Below, piece by piece: positions 14,355 through 22,015 of a DNA stretch of 23,594 bases. This DNA is from Peptococcaceae bacterium UBA3933. GTDB taxonomy: Bacteria; Bacillota; Peptococcia; Peptococcales; BICA1-8. Below the pieces are notes generated by a model. It saw nothing but the letters and a program-made list of their open reading frames with translations. It ran no database searches and had not been told where the DNA came from. The stretch's first letter is position 1. The number at the start of each line of letters is the position of its first letter. Where the stretch lies: assembly GCA_002385805.1 (NCBI GenBank), contig DGEF01000125.1:1-23594 (forward strand), written 5' to 3'. A program made the translations under genes and the position numbers.

Positions 14355-15350
14355 ATGAATATATCACGCCGCAGTTTTATAAAAAGAACACTGGCGGCCG
14401 GTGTTTCCAGCGGACTGATTTTGTCAGGTGCAAATAAAATTGCCCTGGCAGGGGAAAAAAACGCTTCCAAAGTCGGTACCTTCATTGATTTAACCAAGTG
14501 CGACGGTTGTAAAGGACAAAACATACCGGCTTGTGTTCAGGCATGCAGGACTCAAAATGAAAGTAAATTCCCGAACCCAGTAGAAAACATCCAAAATTAC
14601 TGGCCCCAAAAAAAACATGAAGACTGGTCGGATAAAAGAAACGTTACCAACAGGCTCACCCCTTATAACTGGAGTTTTGTCCAAACAGTAACTGTAGACG
14701 GACAAGAAATTTCTATTCCTAGGAGGTGTATGCATTGCGATAATCCGCCTTGTGCTAACCTGTGTCCTTTTAGTGCCTTAGAACAAACACCGGAAGGTAT
14801 AACCAGAATCGACCCTGATGTGTGTTTCGGCGGGGCCAAATGTCGTGACGTGTGCCCCTGGGGTATTCCCGCCAGGCAGGCCGGTGTTGGTTTATACCTT
14901 AAAGTAGCTCCCAAATTTGCCGGGGGAGGTGTTATGTATAAGTGCGACCTGTGTTATGACCGGATTAAGGCAGGCCTGCTCCCAGCCTGTGTAGAAGCCT
15001 GTCCCCAAGGAGCAATCACCTTTGGCCCTAAAGAAGAATTAAGAAAACTAGCCTATGAAAAAGCAGAGAAAATAAAAGGCTATGTCTATGGCGACAAAGA
15101 AAACGGAGGAACATCAACCTTTTATCTTTCCCCAGTTCCTTTTGAAAAAATTAACGAACAATTACTAAAGCAAAAAGCAAGCCAGCCTAATCCGGAAGCT
15201 CCCGGTTTTCCAACCATGCCTGTAAAGGAGGAAAACTTCCTGGATACGGCCAACGGTATGGCTCAAGCATTATTTATAGCACCGGTGGCTACAGCTTTTG
15301 CTGCCGGAATAACAGCCTATAGAACCATGAAGGGGAAGGAGGATGAATAA
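14355..15350 (+). CDS. Tat-exported four-cluster ferredoxin-like subunit with C-terminal anchor
   Basis: A 331-residue electron-transfer subunit of the DmsB/FdnH/HybA type. It starts with a twin-arginine signal (SRRSFIK at 4-10, hydrophobic stretch to about 33) and carries cluster motifs at Cys49/52/60/64, Cys125/128/133/137, Cys157/163/167 and Cys197/200/212/216, so 15 ligand cysteines. The third motif has Gly160 where the fourth Cys belongs. A hydrophobic segment near 301-322 anchors it as in FdnH and HybA. The frame opens at an ATG at 14334, but AGGGAGG lies 9 bases before the ATG at 14355 and the Tat motif then falls in place. It overlaps the cytochrome gene by one base. It should pass electrons between an exported catalytic subunit and the membrane cytochrome; no such subunit (formate dehydrogenase, hydrogenase or molybdoenzyme) is in the window. 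Confidence 0.88.
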   Translation: MNISRRSFIKRTLAAGVSSGLILSGANKIALAGEKNASKVGTFIDLTKCDGCKGQNIPACVQACRTQNESKFPNPVENIQNYWPQKKHEDWSDKRNVTNRLTPYNWSFVQTVTVDGQEISIPRRCMHCDNPPCANLCPFSALEQTPEGITRIDPDVCFGGAKCRDVCPWGIPARQAGVGLYLKVAPKFAGGGVMYKCDLCYDRIKAGLLPACVEACPQGAITFGPKEELRKLAYEKAEKIKGYVYGDKENGGTSTFYLSPVPFEKINEQLLKQKASQPNPEAPGFPTMPVKEENFLDTANGMAQALFIAPVATAFAAGITAYRTMKGKEDE

Positions 15351-16024
15351 TGGATCAAGAAAAGATTGTCCGCCATAGCGTTTTAGTAAGGCTAATCCAT
15401 TGGTCTATAGCCCTTTCCACCTTTACTTTAATCCTTACGGGAATGTTTCAGATGCCGCTGGCCAAAAGGTATTTTATTGACCAGTTACCGGGCTTATCCT
15501 GGAGTTCAGATTATTCTGTTACCGTCCTGATTCACTATGTAGCTGCAACCGTTCTTATTTCCGCAATCAGTGTTCATGTTGTTTATCATTTAATCAGAAA
15601 AGAATATAACCTGATTCCCCGTAAAGGAGATTTAAAGGAATCCTGGCAGATTATCAAGTCAATGTTTGGTTTCGGAAAAGAGCCCCAAAGTGACAAATAC
15701 TTAGCTGAACAAAGACTGGCCTATGCTTATATGGCCTTTAGTTTCCTGATAATAATAGTTACAGGCATAATCAAAGTAATGAAAAATTTACCCTCCGTTT
15801 ATTTTTCCCCCGCTTTTTTAAGTTGGGTTACCCATCTTCATAACCTGGCTACTTTTATGATCATCCTGGGCATAATCGCTCATCTAGGGGCTTTTGTTTT
15901 TAAGGCTAATTGGCCCTTGCTCCCATCCATGTTTACAGGAAAAGTAGACCTGAATTACATCCGGCGCCGCCACAGCATCTGGTATGAAAAACTTAAAAAT
16001 AAGGAAAAACAGATTAGGGGCTAA
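15350..16024 (+). CDS. Cytochrome b subunit, formate dehydrogenase gamma / FdnI-like
   Basis: A 224-residue four-helix membrane protein that fits the FdnI/cytochrome b561-like family. Likely heme ligands are His17 (LIHWSI), His62 (LIHYVA), His162 or His164 (THLHNL) and His178 (IAHLG), the same layout as in FdnI. The N-terminal VRHSVLVRLIHW is typical. GGAGG precedes the ATG, which overlaps the stop of the ferredoxin gene (TAATG). It should hold two b hemes and exchange electrons between the Fe-S subunit outside and the quinone pool. Partner enzyme unknown. Confidence 0.85.
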   Translation: MDQEKIVRHSVLVRLIHWSIALSTFTLILTGMFQMPLAKRYFIDQLPGLSWSSDYSVTVLIHYVAATVLISAISVHVVYHLIRKEYNLIPRKGDLKESWQIIKSMFGFGKEPQSDKYLAEQRLAYAYMAFSFLIIIVTGIIKVMKNLPSVYFSPAFLSWVTHLHNLATFMIILGIIAHLGAFVFKANWPLLPSMFTGKVDLNYIRRRHSIWYEKLKNKEKQIRG

Positions 16025-16044
16025 TGTTAGCTCCTAATCTGTTT
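16007..16044. terminator. Bidirectional terminator covering both stop codons
   Basis: AAACAGATTAGG-GGCTAA and TTAGCTCCTAATCTGTTT form a stem of about 17 pairs. T-rich tracts follow on both strands (TCTGTCTTTGTTTTTT rightward, TTTTTCC leftward). The TAA of the cytochrome gene and the TAG of the small Cys-rich gene both lie inside it. Confidence 0.88.
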
Positions 16045-16237
16045 CTGTCTTTGTTTTTTCTCTTTTCTTTTGATAGTACATGCACTCAATTCCTGAAGAA
16101 TTAAAGACAACCCGTGAAGGTAAGTGTTGACTTTTAAACCCGTGAGCCCGACAACCTCGGGGAAAATTTTTGTCCCAGGTGATATAAAAGTGGCGGCAAT
16201 TTAGACAATTGATCCTTTGCTGTGTATGTCCCTCCAA
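16034..16237 (-). CDS. Small Cys-rich conserved protein
   Basis: A 67-residue protein with Cys11-x2-Cys14, Cys29 and Cys52, a likely single zinc site, in the pattern NCLNCRHFYITWD, FPRGCRAHGFKS and GIECMYYQ. Small proteins of this pattern are widespread in anaerobes and are sometimes labelled uracil-DNA glycosylase, but nothing of that enzyme is present. The start is TTG with AGGGGAG 7 bases upstream, which supports real translation. It lies 24 bases after the FHA protein gene on the same strand and its stop is in the terminator shared with the cytochrome gene. Function unknown. Confidence 0.75.
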   Translation of the reverse strand: MEGHTQQRINCLNCRHFYITWDKNFPRGCRAHGFKSQHLPSRVVFNSSGIECMYYQKKREKTKTETD

Positions 16238-16261
16238 TTTGACTCTCCCCTTTTCACCTGA

Positions 16262-16966
16262 TTAATCCAACTCCAAGATTACGCCATAACCGGAAACGGT
16301 AATAATCATTTTTTCCAGATCCCCGCCTAATTGTTTGCGCAAACGGTACACTAAAGCATATATTTCTTCATTGCCCACGATAGGCAAACCGTCTTCATCT
16401 AACTCCCTCTCCGGCCATAACGCTCTTTTAATTTCCTCATAGCTAACGGTTCTGTTTTTGTTCCTGTATAAAAGCAGAAGCAATTCCCGCGGTTTCCCGG
16501 ATATTTTCAGTATTTTATCCTGATACCAGATTTGCTTTTTAGCTTCGTCTACAAAAAGACCTTTCCGGTTAATCAAACATTGGGGAAAAACAATAGTTTT
16601 TTCCGGATCCACTTCCTCCTGATAAGTAAAGAAAACCAGACCCTCAATTAAAGTAATTACATCACCGGGATTCAACTTATAAAATTGTTCCGGTTTTAAA
16701 ACCTGACCGTTAACCGCTGTACCGTGGGTGCTTTCTAAATCTTTAATATAAAAACCATTATTTAAAAAAGAGATTTGAGCGTGGCGGCGGGAAATATATA
16801 GACTGTTAAAACAAATATCCGGAGTGTACTCTTTAGTAGCCCGTCCGATTACAACATCTTGAGTAGTTAGTTTAATAATATCCCCTTTTTGAAAAGGCTC
16901 TCCCGCTTCAATTACCAGAAAACTCTGCCCAACCACTTTACCAACATCCCTTTCAATCTTAATCAT
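16262..16966 (-). CDS. FHA domain protein with C-terminal winged-helix DNA-binding domain
   Basis: A 234-residue two-domain protein. The N-terminal half is an FHA phosphothreonine-binding domain with VIGRATKEYTPDI, ISRRHAQI, and DLESTHGTAVNG. The C-terminal half, from about residue 130, resembles the OmpR/PhoB winged helix: KISGKPRELLLLLYRNKNRTVSYEEI, then a loop, then YALVYRLRKQLGG and a final beta hairpin ITVSGYGVILEL. There is no receiver domain. Such a protein could couple a Ser/Thr kinase signal to transcription, but no kinase is beside it. A GTG at 16975 is also possible; neither start has a clear ribosome binding site, so the start is uncertain. It is divergent from the PBP gene. Confidence 0.85.
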   Translation of the reverse strand: MIKIERDVGKVVGQSFLVIEAGEPFQKGDIIKLTTQDVVIGRATKEYTPDICFNSLYISRRHAQISFLNNGFYIKDLESTHGTAVNGQVLKPEQFYKLNPGDVITLIEGLVFFTYQEEVDPEKTIVFPQCLINRKGLFVDEAKKQIWYQDKILKISGKPRELLLLLYRNKNRTVSYEEIKRALWPERELDEDGLPIVGNEEIYALVYRLRKQLGGDLEKMIITVSGYGVILELD

Positions 16967-17045
16967 AATAAACACATATTCATTTAATTATAGCATTAAT
17001 AAAGCAAAAATTTTCAAAAAGTTATTAGATTTTTTTCATTTTTTT

Positions 17046-17076
17046 CTCAACCATCTTTCATGGCTGATGCTTTGAG
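17046..17076 (+). terminator. Possible hairpin in the PBP leader
   Basis: CTCAA-CATC pairs imperfectly with GATG-TTGAG and is followed by TTTTTC. It lies about 50 bases before the PBP start, so it could be a weak attenuator. The stem is short and interrupted. Confidence 0.3.
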
Positions 17077-17128
17077 TTTTTCTTAACATTTATTTTAGAC
17101 AAGTATCAACTTCAAAGGAGGAAAGTCT

Positions 17129-19357
17129 ATGTCCTGGGGACGCAAATTTACGAAAGGAACCATCATTTTAAGCATAGTCCTAATACTTTCCTTTTTAGGA
17201 ATAGGGTTAGGTTTTGCCGCAGGAACCATTAAAAACGTAGTCAAACTGGACGACACTCCCCTCCATGAATTTAAGGCAACGTCGTATATTATGGATAAAA
17301 ACGGTCAGGTAATAAAAGAATTGCACGGAGAAGAAAACAGGATACCCGTCACTCTAGACGAAATTTCTCCCCATGTTATTGATGCCTTAGTGGCTATAGA
17401 AGACCAGCGTTTTTACGAACATCCGGGCATCGACCTTTACCGGATAGCCGGGGCTATGACAGCCAATATAAAAAGCGGCAGGATAGTCCAAGGAGGCAGT
17501 ACTATCACCCAGCAATTAGTAGGATTAGCCATGCTGGATAGAAGTGAAAAGAGTTTTAGCCGCAAAATAAAAGAAGCAATTCTTGCTTTAAAGGCAGAAA
17601 CTAAATACTCCAAAGATGAAATACTGGAAAGATACTTAAATAAAGTATACTTTGGCCACGGTGCTTATGGGATTGAAACCGCCGCCCGAAAATTTTTCAA
17701 TAAAAAGGCCAAAGACTTGAACATTGAAGAAGCGGCTCTCTTAGTAGGTATAATTCAAAACCCCTACCGGCATTCTCCTATCTACCATCCGGAAGCGAGT
17801 AAAAAACGACGGAACCTGGTTTTGCAAGCCATGGTTAACTACGGCAAACTCTCAGATTCAGAAGCAAAAAGACTCAGCGAAAAACCTATTGAACTTTCCC
17901 TGGAGAGGGAAGAAAAGGGATATAAATTTCAATCTTTTATTGATGTGGTAATTGAAGAAGCTCTGGAAAAATTGGATTTAAAAGAAAACTCAGGCCAGCT
18001 TTACACCGGCGGCTACAAGATTTATACTACCTTAGACCCCGATGTGCAGACCAAAATGGAAGAAATCTATAACAATGACGCTAAATTTCCTCAAGGAAAA
18101 GACAACAAAATAATCCAATCAGCTATGGTTGTGCTAAATCACCATACCGGTCAGATCAAGGGACTAATCGGCGGGAGAAACCAAGAAGGTCAAAGACAAT
18201 TTAATCGGGCCACTCAGGCTTTACGCCAACCAGGTTCTACCTTTAAACCCATTGCCGTTTTTGCCCCGGCTTTGGAAAAGGGTTATTCCCCGGCAACTGT
18301 CCTGGATGACTACCCCCAAGTATATAACATCAATGGCAGCACATGGGTACCTAAAAACTATGATAATAAATACCGCGGGCTAATCTCCATGCGTACCGCA
18401 GCCCAGTACTCCATAAATGTCTGGACGGTTAAAATGCTAAACCAGGTAGGAATAATGGATGGCCTAAATATGGCCCAAAATTTAGGGATATCTTCAATCG
18501 TTACAAATGGTAAGTATAATGACCAAGGATTATCCCTAGGCTTAGGAGGCTTAACCAAAGGGGTATCCCCTCTGGAGATAACCGCCGCCTATGGAGCTTT
18601 TGCCAATAAAGGTGTATATGTAGAACCGTATGTCATCGAAAAAATTGTAGATGAGGATGGGATAGTTGTGTGGGAACATAAACCCCGTAAAATAGTAGCT
18701 ATGAGTGAAGAAACCGCTTACCTCATTACTGATATGCTGAAAACGGTTGTCGAAGAAGGGACAGGTAAGCCGGCCCGATTAAAAGATTGGCCGGTGGCAG
18801 GAAAAACGGGAACAACTTCCGATAATAAAGACGTCTGGTTTGTCGGCTATACCCCTGAATTAGTGGGAGCTGTTTGGCTAGGTTATGACCAGCCGGAAAC
18901 CATGCAAAGAGTAGGAGGCGGCTCCAGTGCCGGTCCTATCTGGAAAGAAGTAATGGAAGTAGCTCACCGGGATTTAACTCCCCGGGATTTTGAGCGACCG
19001 GAGGATATTGTGGAAGTAGCCATAGACACCAAATCCGGTTTGCTTCCCAGTGAATTAACCCCTAAGCAATTTATTAAAACAGAATTATTTACTAAAGAAA
19101 ATGTACCCAAAGAAATCTCCAAAGTATGGGTTAAAGCTAAAGTTTGCGCAAAATCCGGCGACCTACCCACACCGGATTGCCCTACAAAAGAAAAGGTTTT
19201 CTTAAAGCGGCCCTCCCCCTGGAGTAATAAAGGTCTTCCGGCAAAATTTAATAACCCCGTACCCTTAGATGCTAATCTGGAAATACCTCAAAACAGGTGC
19301 TTAATTCATGATCCCCCTATACAAGTGCTAATAGAACCTCAATCAGATTCTGATTGA
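17129..19357 (+). CDS. Class A penicillin-binding protein (PBP1A type)
   Basis: A 742-residue bifunctional peptidoglycan synthase. A transmembrane anchor lies near residues 10-32. The glycosyltransferase (GT51) domain shows AIEDQRFYEHPGID with catalytic Glu91, GGSTITQQL (122-130) and ILERYLNKVYFGHGAYGIETAA. The transpeptidase domain has the active Ser370 in STFK, SIN at 428-430 and KTGTT at 559-563. The tail has three cysteines (VCAKSG, PDCP, NRCLIH), seen in other clostridial PBPs. AAAGGAGG precedes the ATG. It acts on the outer face of the membrane, polymerising and cross-linking lipid II. Its stop codon lies inside a perfect hairpin. Confidence 0.95.
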   Translation: MSWGRKFTKGTIILSIVLILSFLGIGLGFAAGTIKNVVKLDDTPLHEFKATSYIMDKNGQVIKELHGEENRIPVTLDEISPHVIDALVAIEDQRFYEHPGIDLYRIAGAMTANIKSGRIVQGGSTITQQLVGLAMLDRSEKSFSRKIKEAILALKAETKYSKDEILERYLNKVYFGHGAYGIETAARKFFNKKAKDLNIEEAALLVGIIQNPYRHSPIYHPEASKKRRNLVLQAMVNYGKLSDSEAKRLSEKPIELSLEREEKGYKFQSFIDVVIEEALEKLDLKENSGQLYTGGYKIYTTLDPDVQTKMEEIYNNDAKFPQGKDNKIIQSAMVVLNHHTGQIKGLIGGRNQEGQRQFNRATQALRQPGSTFKPIAVFAPALEKGYSPATVLDDYPQVYNINGSTWVPKNYDNKYRGLISMRTAAQYSINVWTVKMLNQVGIMDGLNMAQNLGISSIVTNGKYNDQGLSLGLGGLTKGVSPLEITAAYGAFANKGVYVEPYVIEKIVDEDGIVVWEHKPRKIVAMSEETAYLITDMLKTVVEEGTGKPARLKDWPVAGKTGTTSDNKDVWFVGYTPELVGAVWLGYDQPETMQRVGGGSSAGPIWKEVMEVAHRDLTPRDFERPEDIVEVAIDTKSGLLPSELTPKQFIKTELFTKENVPKEISKVWVKAKVCAKSGDLPTPDCPTKEKVFLKRPSPWSNKGLPAKFNNPVPLDANLEIPQNRCLIHDPPIQVLIEPQSDSD

Positions 19358-19364
19358 GGTTCTA
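19332..19364. terminator. Perfect 16-bp hairpin across the PBP stop codon
   Basis: TAGAACCTCAATCAGA (19332-19347) and its exact complement (19349-19364) flank a single base. No U-tract follows on either strand, so it may slow or end convergent transcription without being a classical terminator. Confidence 0.55.
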
Positions 19365-19376
19365 TACAAAATATTA

Positions 19377-19802
19377 TTAAAAGTGCTGCAGAGCCGCCGT
19401 AATAATCCCAATTAAATATTCCGATTCCCGCCGGATATGATTAATTACTACCACCGCTACCGGGTTATTTTCTACTGCTTCGCTTTCAGCTACCAGCTGG
19501 TTTAAAAATGACACAAAACTCATGCTCTGATTAATTGAAAATAATGTAAACTGTCTAATCTCCTGTAATAAAACAGGGGCAATTGCACCTTTAGATCTAA
19601 TTACCGCTTCCACATAGCGCACCGCAATTCCTTGGGCCTTAGCAAAAGCTAATTCCCAAGCTTTTAATTGTTCTACAAAATTTTCTTCTAAATTTTGTAC
19701 TACCTGCCGGATGACTACGGTATGCTCACTTTCCTGCTGTTTCCAAAGCTCAATTTCATCAAGCACCCTTAAGGGCGTTTGCGTACCGTAAAAATATTGC
19801 AT
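19377..19802 (-). CDS. Single-domain DUF2935-like protein
   Basis: A 141-residue all-helical protein. EIELWKQQESEH near the start and INHIRRESEYLI near the end match the ExxxW-x5-EH and HIRRE blocks of the first domain in the gene at 22809, so it belongs to the DUF2935 four-helix family. The open frame reaches 19850, but GGGGAGGT lies 8 bases before the ATG at 19802, and that start gives the expected domain length. The family is found mainly in spore-forming Firmicutes and its Glu/His pattern suggests a metal site; no function is proven. A 16-bp palindrome lies just upstream. Confidence 0.72.
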   Translation of the reverse strand: MQYFYGTQTPLRVLDEIELWKQQESEHTVVIRQVVQNLEENFVEQLKAWELAFAKAQGIAVRYVEAVIRSKGAIAPVLLQEIRQFTLFSINQSMSFVSFLNQLVAESEAVENNPVAVVVINHIRRESEYLIGIITAALQHF

Positions 19803-19830
19803 AAAAAAACACCTCCCCGCTTTCCTCCCC

Positions 19831-19846
19831 GGTTTGTTAACAAACC
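19831..19846. promoter_or_regulatory. Perfect 16-bp palindrome upstream of the DUF2935-like gene
   Basis: GGTTTGTTAACAAACC lies 29 bases before the start codon, just upstream of the ribosome binding site. It may be an operator, or a hairpin in the 5' leader. Confidence 0.4.
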
Positions 19847-19904
19847 ACATTAGTAATTCTTACTATTAATATATGGAGGAAGAAGTAAGGAAGGTGAAAA
19901 GAAT

Positions 19905-19937
19905 AATTAGAAGGCTAGGGTAAAATTCTTTCTAATT
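19905..19937 (-). terminator. Hairpin at the end of the ABC-F gene
   Basis: AATTAGAAAG and CCTTCTAATT (minus strand) pair at 9 of 10 positions around a loop that contains the ABC-F stop codon; ATTCTTTTC follows. A better T-run lies on the plus strand, so direction is not certain. Confidence 0.5.
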
Positions 19938-21564
19938 TTTTGATTTCAGCTAAGATTTTATAGTATTCTTCATCCAAAGCCTGGATGTCCTCTCCTTTAG
20001 CCGGCAGTGACAGTTTTCCTATAATTTCTGAAAGACGATTTTTTAAGATAAATAGCTTTGCCTGAATTTCTTCTTTTTGGTCTTTTAAACTATCATTGTT
20101 TCTTTCTAGATATTCTTGATAAGTCCCTGGGAATAACTTAATTTGAAAATTTTCTATGATCATAATTTGACTGGCAATATTGCTGACAAACTTTCTGTCG
20201 TGAGACACAAATAATAATGTTCCTTCATATTCCTTAAGGGTTTCTTCTAACACTTCCAGGGAATTAATATCTAAATAATTAGTAGGTTCGTCAAGGATTA
20301 GTAAATTAAAATCCCCCAATAATATTTTGGCAAAAGATACTTTTACCCGTTCTCCACCACTTAAAGTATTAACCTTTTTATATATGGAATCCCCTTTAAA
20401 AAGGAGTCTGGCTAAGAACAACCTGGCAAAACTCTCGGGATAAATGCTGCTTTCCATTACATTTTCGATAATACTTAAGTCCTGCTTAAGAATATCCATA
20501 TCCTGGCTAAAATACCCTATTTTTGCCCCTTGAGCGATTTTTATCCCATCCTCATTATCCAAAATCATTTTCAGCAAAGTACTTTTCCCACAACCGTTTG
20601 GACCAAGTAAAGCTACCCTGGCCCCATTATAAATTTTAAAAGCGGCATTCTTAAAAATAAGTTTGTCTCCATAGGATTTATTGAGGTTTTCCCCTTCAAT
20701 AATAATTTTGGAATGAAGTTTCACCGAATCCAAAATATCTAATTTAATTACAGGTTGTTCTTGGGGCTTTTCCTTGACTTTAAGATGTTCAATTCTTTTT
20801 TCCACATTTTTAATAGCTCTTTCCAGGTTAGCCTTAGCCTTTTGGGAACCCATTTTATGGAGTCTGGCCTCAGAATTACCCATCCTCTTAGGAGTTTTTT
20901 TGATGCTTTTTACCTTTTGTTTTGTTTTATGGATAACCTGCTCTAGCCGCTTTTTCTCCTTTACATATTCCTCATACTCAAATTGAGCCCTTTTTCTTTC
21001 CTCAAGTTTTTGTTTTCGGTAATCACTATAATTTCCTTTATATATTTTAATCTTACTGTTTTCTATTTCTATAATCTGGGTACATAACTTATCCAAGAGG
21101 CTGCGGTCGTGGGAGATAATAACTAAGGCTCCCCGATACTCTGCAAGCATTTTCTCAATAAGTTCAATGCCGACCATATCCACATTACTGGTAGGTTCAT
21201 CGGCAAAAATCAGTGTATTTTCATTATCTAAAGCCTCTGCTACCTTAAATCTCGTCTTTTCCCCTCCGCTCATATGTTCAGCCCAGGTAGTTCTAATACC
21301 GAACTTAGCCGCCATTTCCCTGCTTATAGTTTTCCTATTAGGTGGTTCCAACTGGGAAATATAACCTGTTTTTGCCTTTAATCTTACCTTGCCTTCATCA
21401 GGCTCAAGCCTCTTGCTCAAAATATTAATTAAGGTGGTTTTCCCTGCTCCGTTTACGCCTACTATCCCGATTCTGTCTTGAGAATAAACTTTTAAGTTAT
21501 CTATATCCAAAATTAATCGATCACCAAAATATTTCTTAACCTTACTGCATTCAACTAATAACAT
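19915..21564 (-). CDS. ABC-F ATPase, antibiotic-resistance (ribosome protection) type
   Basis: A 549-residue cytosolic protein with two ABC ATPase domains and no membrane segments. The first has GVNGAGKT (36-43), MSGGEKTR (98-105), FADEPTSNVD and SHDRS; the second has GPNGCGKST, TLSGGERVKVS, LLILDEPTNYLD and SHDRKF. Between them is a Lys/Glu-rich helical linker of about 80 residues with RMGNSEARLHKMGSQ, which enters the ribosome in these proteins, and a coiled coil ends the chain. The compact first domain and this linker point to the Vga/Lsa/VmlR-like resistance group. The frame opens at 21600, but AAAGGAGG lies 8 bases before the ATG at 21564. A promoter and a 340-nt structured leader lie upstream, as in drug-induced ABC-F genes. 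Which drugs it counters cannot be read. Confidence 0.88.
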   Translation of the reverse strand: MLLVECSKVKKYFGDRLILDIDNLKVYSQDRIGIVGVNGAGKTTLINILSKRLEPDEGKVRLKAKTGYISQLEPPNRKTISREMAAKFGIRTTWAEHMSGGEKTRFKVAEALDNENTLIFADEPTSNVDMVGIELIEKMLAEYRGALVIISHDRSLLDKLCTQIIEIENSKIKIYKGNYSDYRKQKLEERKRAQFEYEEYVKEKKRLEQVIHKTKQKVKSIKKTPKRMGNSEARLHKMGSQKAKANLERAIKNVEKRIEHLKVKEKPQEQPVIKLDILDSVKLHSKIIIEGENLNKSYGDKLIFKNAAFKIYNGARVALLGPNGCGKSTLLKMILDNEDGIKIAQGAKIGYFSQDMDILKQDLSIIENVMESSIYPESFARLFLARLLFKGDSIYKKVNTLSGGERVKVSFAKILLGDFNLLILDEPTNYLDINSLEVLEETLKEYEGTLLFVSHDRKFVSNIASQIMIIENFQIKLFPGTYQEYLERNNDSLKDQKEEIQAKLFILKNRLSEIIGKLSLPAKGEDIQALDEEYYKILAEIKKLERILP

Positions 21565-21907
21565 AAAAAACCCCTCCTTTGAAAATGGAGAGGATAGCAT
21601 TCTTAAAATACACTTACAGCTTTATTAAATGAACCTTGATTTAATAAAAAATCAAAGCTAATTGGATATCACTATGTCAGGCTAATGCCCACTAACAATA
21701 AATAATAAAGCAAGCTATCTGAGGTATAAGAATACTATCCACCCATTAATTAATAAAAATGCACTACAATAAAACCCTTTATCATGTAAAAGGTTTGCGG
21801 AAAATCTTATTACGAATGCATTTTCCTTAATTGTTAAAAGTGGATTAATTCTTCATCGACCTAGATACCTTGCCCTTTCTTTCTAAAATAGTTTTCTTAA
21901 TGTTCTC
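21565..21907 (-). promoter_or_regulatory. Structured mRNA leader of the ABC-F gene
   Basis: About 340 bases without a real gene fold extensively on the minus strand. Stem A: AATCCAC and AAAATGCA (21845-21817) pair with TGCATTTT and GTGGAT (21763-21737), enclosing a hairpin AAACCTTT/AAAGGGTTT. Stem B: GGATAGTATTCTTATAC (21740-21724) pairs with GTATTTTAAGAATGCTATCC (21611-21592). Stem C: CCTCTCC (21593-21587) pairs with GGAGGGG (21577-21571), hiding the ribosome binding site. A and B compete for the same GGAT, and B and C overlap by two bases. This is the layout of a switch, perhaps drug-sensing. Confidence 0.6.
21750..21785 (-). other. Possible 11-codon leader peptide in the ABC-F leader
   Basis: The reading frame encodes MIKGFIVVHFY and stops within stem A. 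Its ATG lies in the loop of the AAACCTTT/AAAGGGTTT hairpin. Hydrophobic leader peptides of this size regulate several ribosome-targeting resistance genes. No good Shine-Dalgarno precedes it, so translation is unproven. Confidence 0.25.
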
Positions 21908-21913
21908 TTTCAC

Positions 21914-21942
21914 AGTATATATATCCTTCATTTTTCTGTCAA
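21914..21942 (-). promoter_or_regulatory. Sigma-A promoter of the ABC-F gene
   Basis: Minus-strand TTGACA (21937-21942), 17 bases, then TATACT (21914-21919). A dyad TGAAC-N6-GTTCA lies 25 bases further upstream (21967-21982) and could bind a regulator. Confidence 0.8.
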
Positions 21943-22015
21943 CCTCGGATATGAACAGCAATCCACTGAACAGTATCGTTCACAACCTTTTCGGCATAGG
22001 AAAATCCCCTAACCC

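Noticed and set aside
14300..14524. Minus-strand ORF over the Tat signal region
   Set aside because: It is antisense to a clear gene, has no ribosome binding site, and overlaps a good promoter.
16034..16237. Uracil-DNA glycosylase fragment
   Set aside because: Sometimes used as a label for such proteins, but none of the enzyme's motifs are present and the gene is complete with its own start and stop.
21565..21907. T-box or other known riboswitch in the ABC-F leader
   Set aside because: No AGGGTGG T-box sequence and no recognised aptamer core were found.
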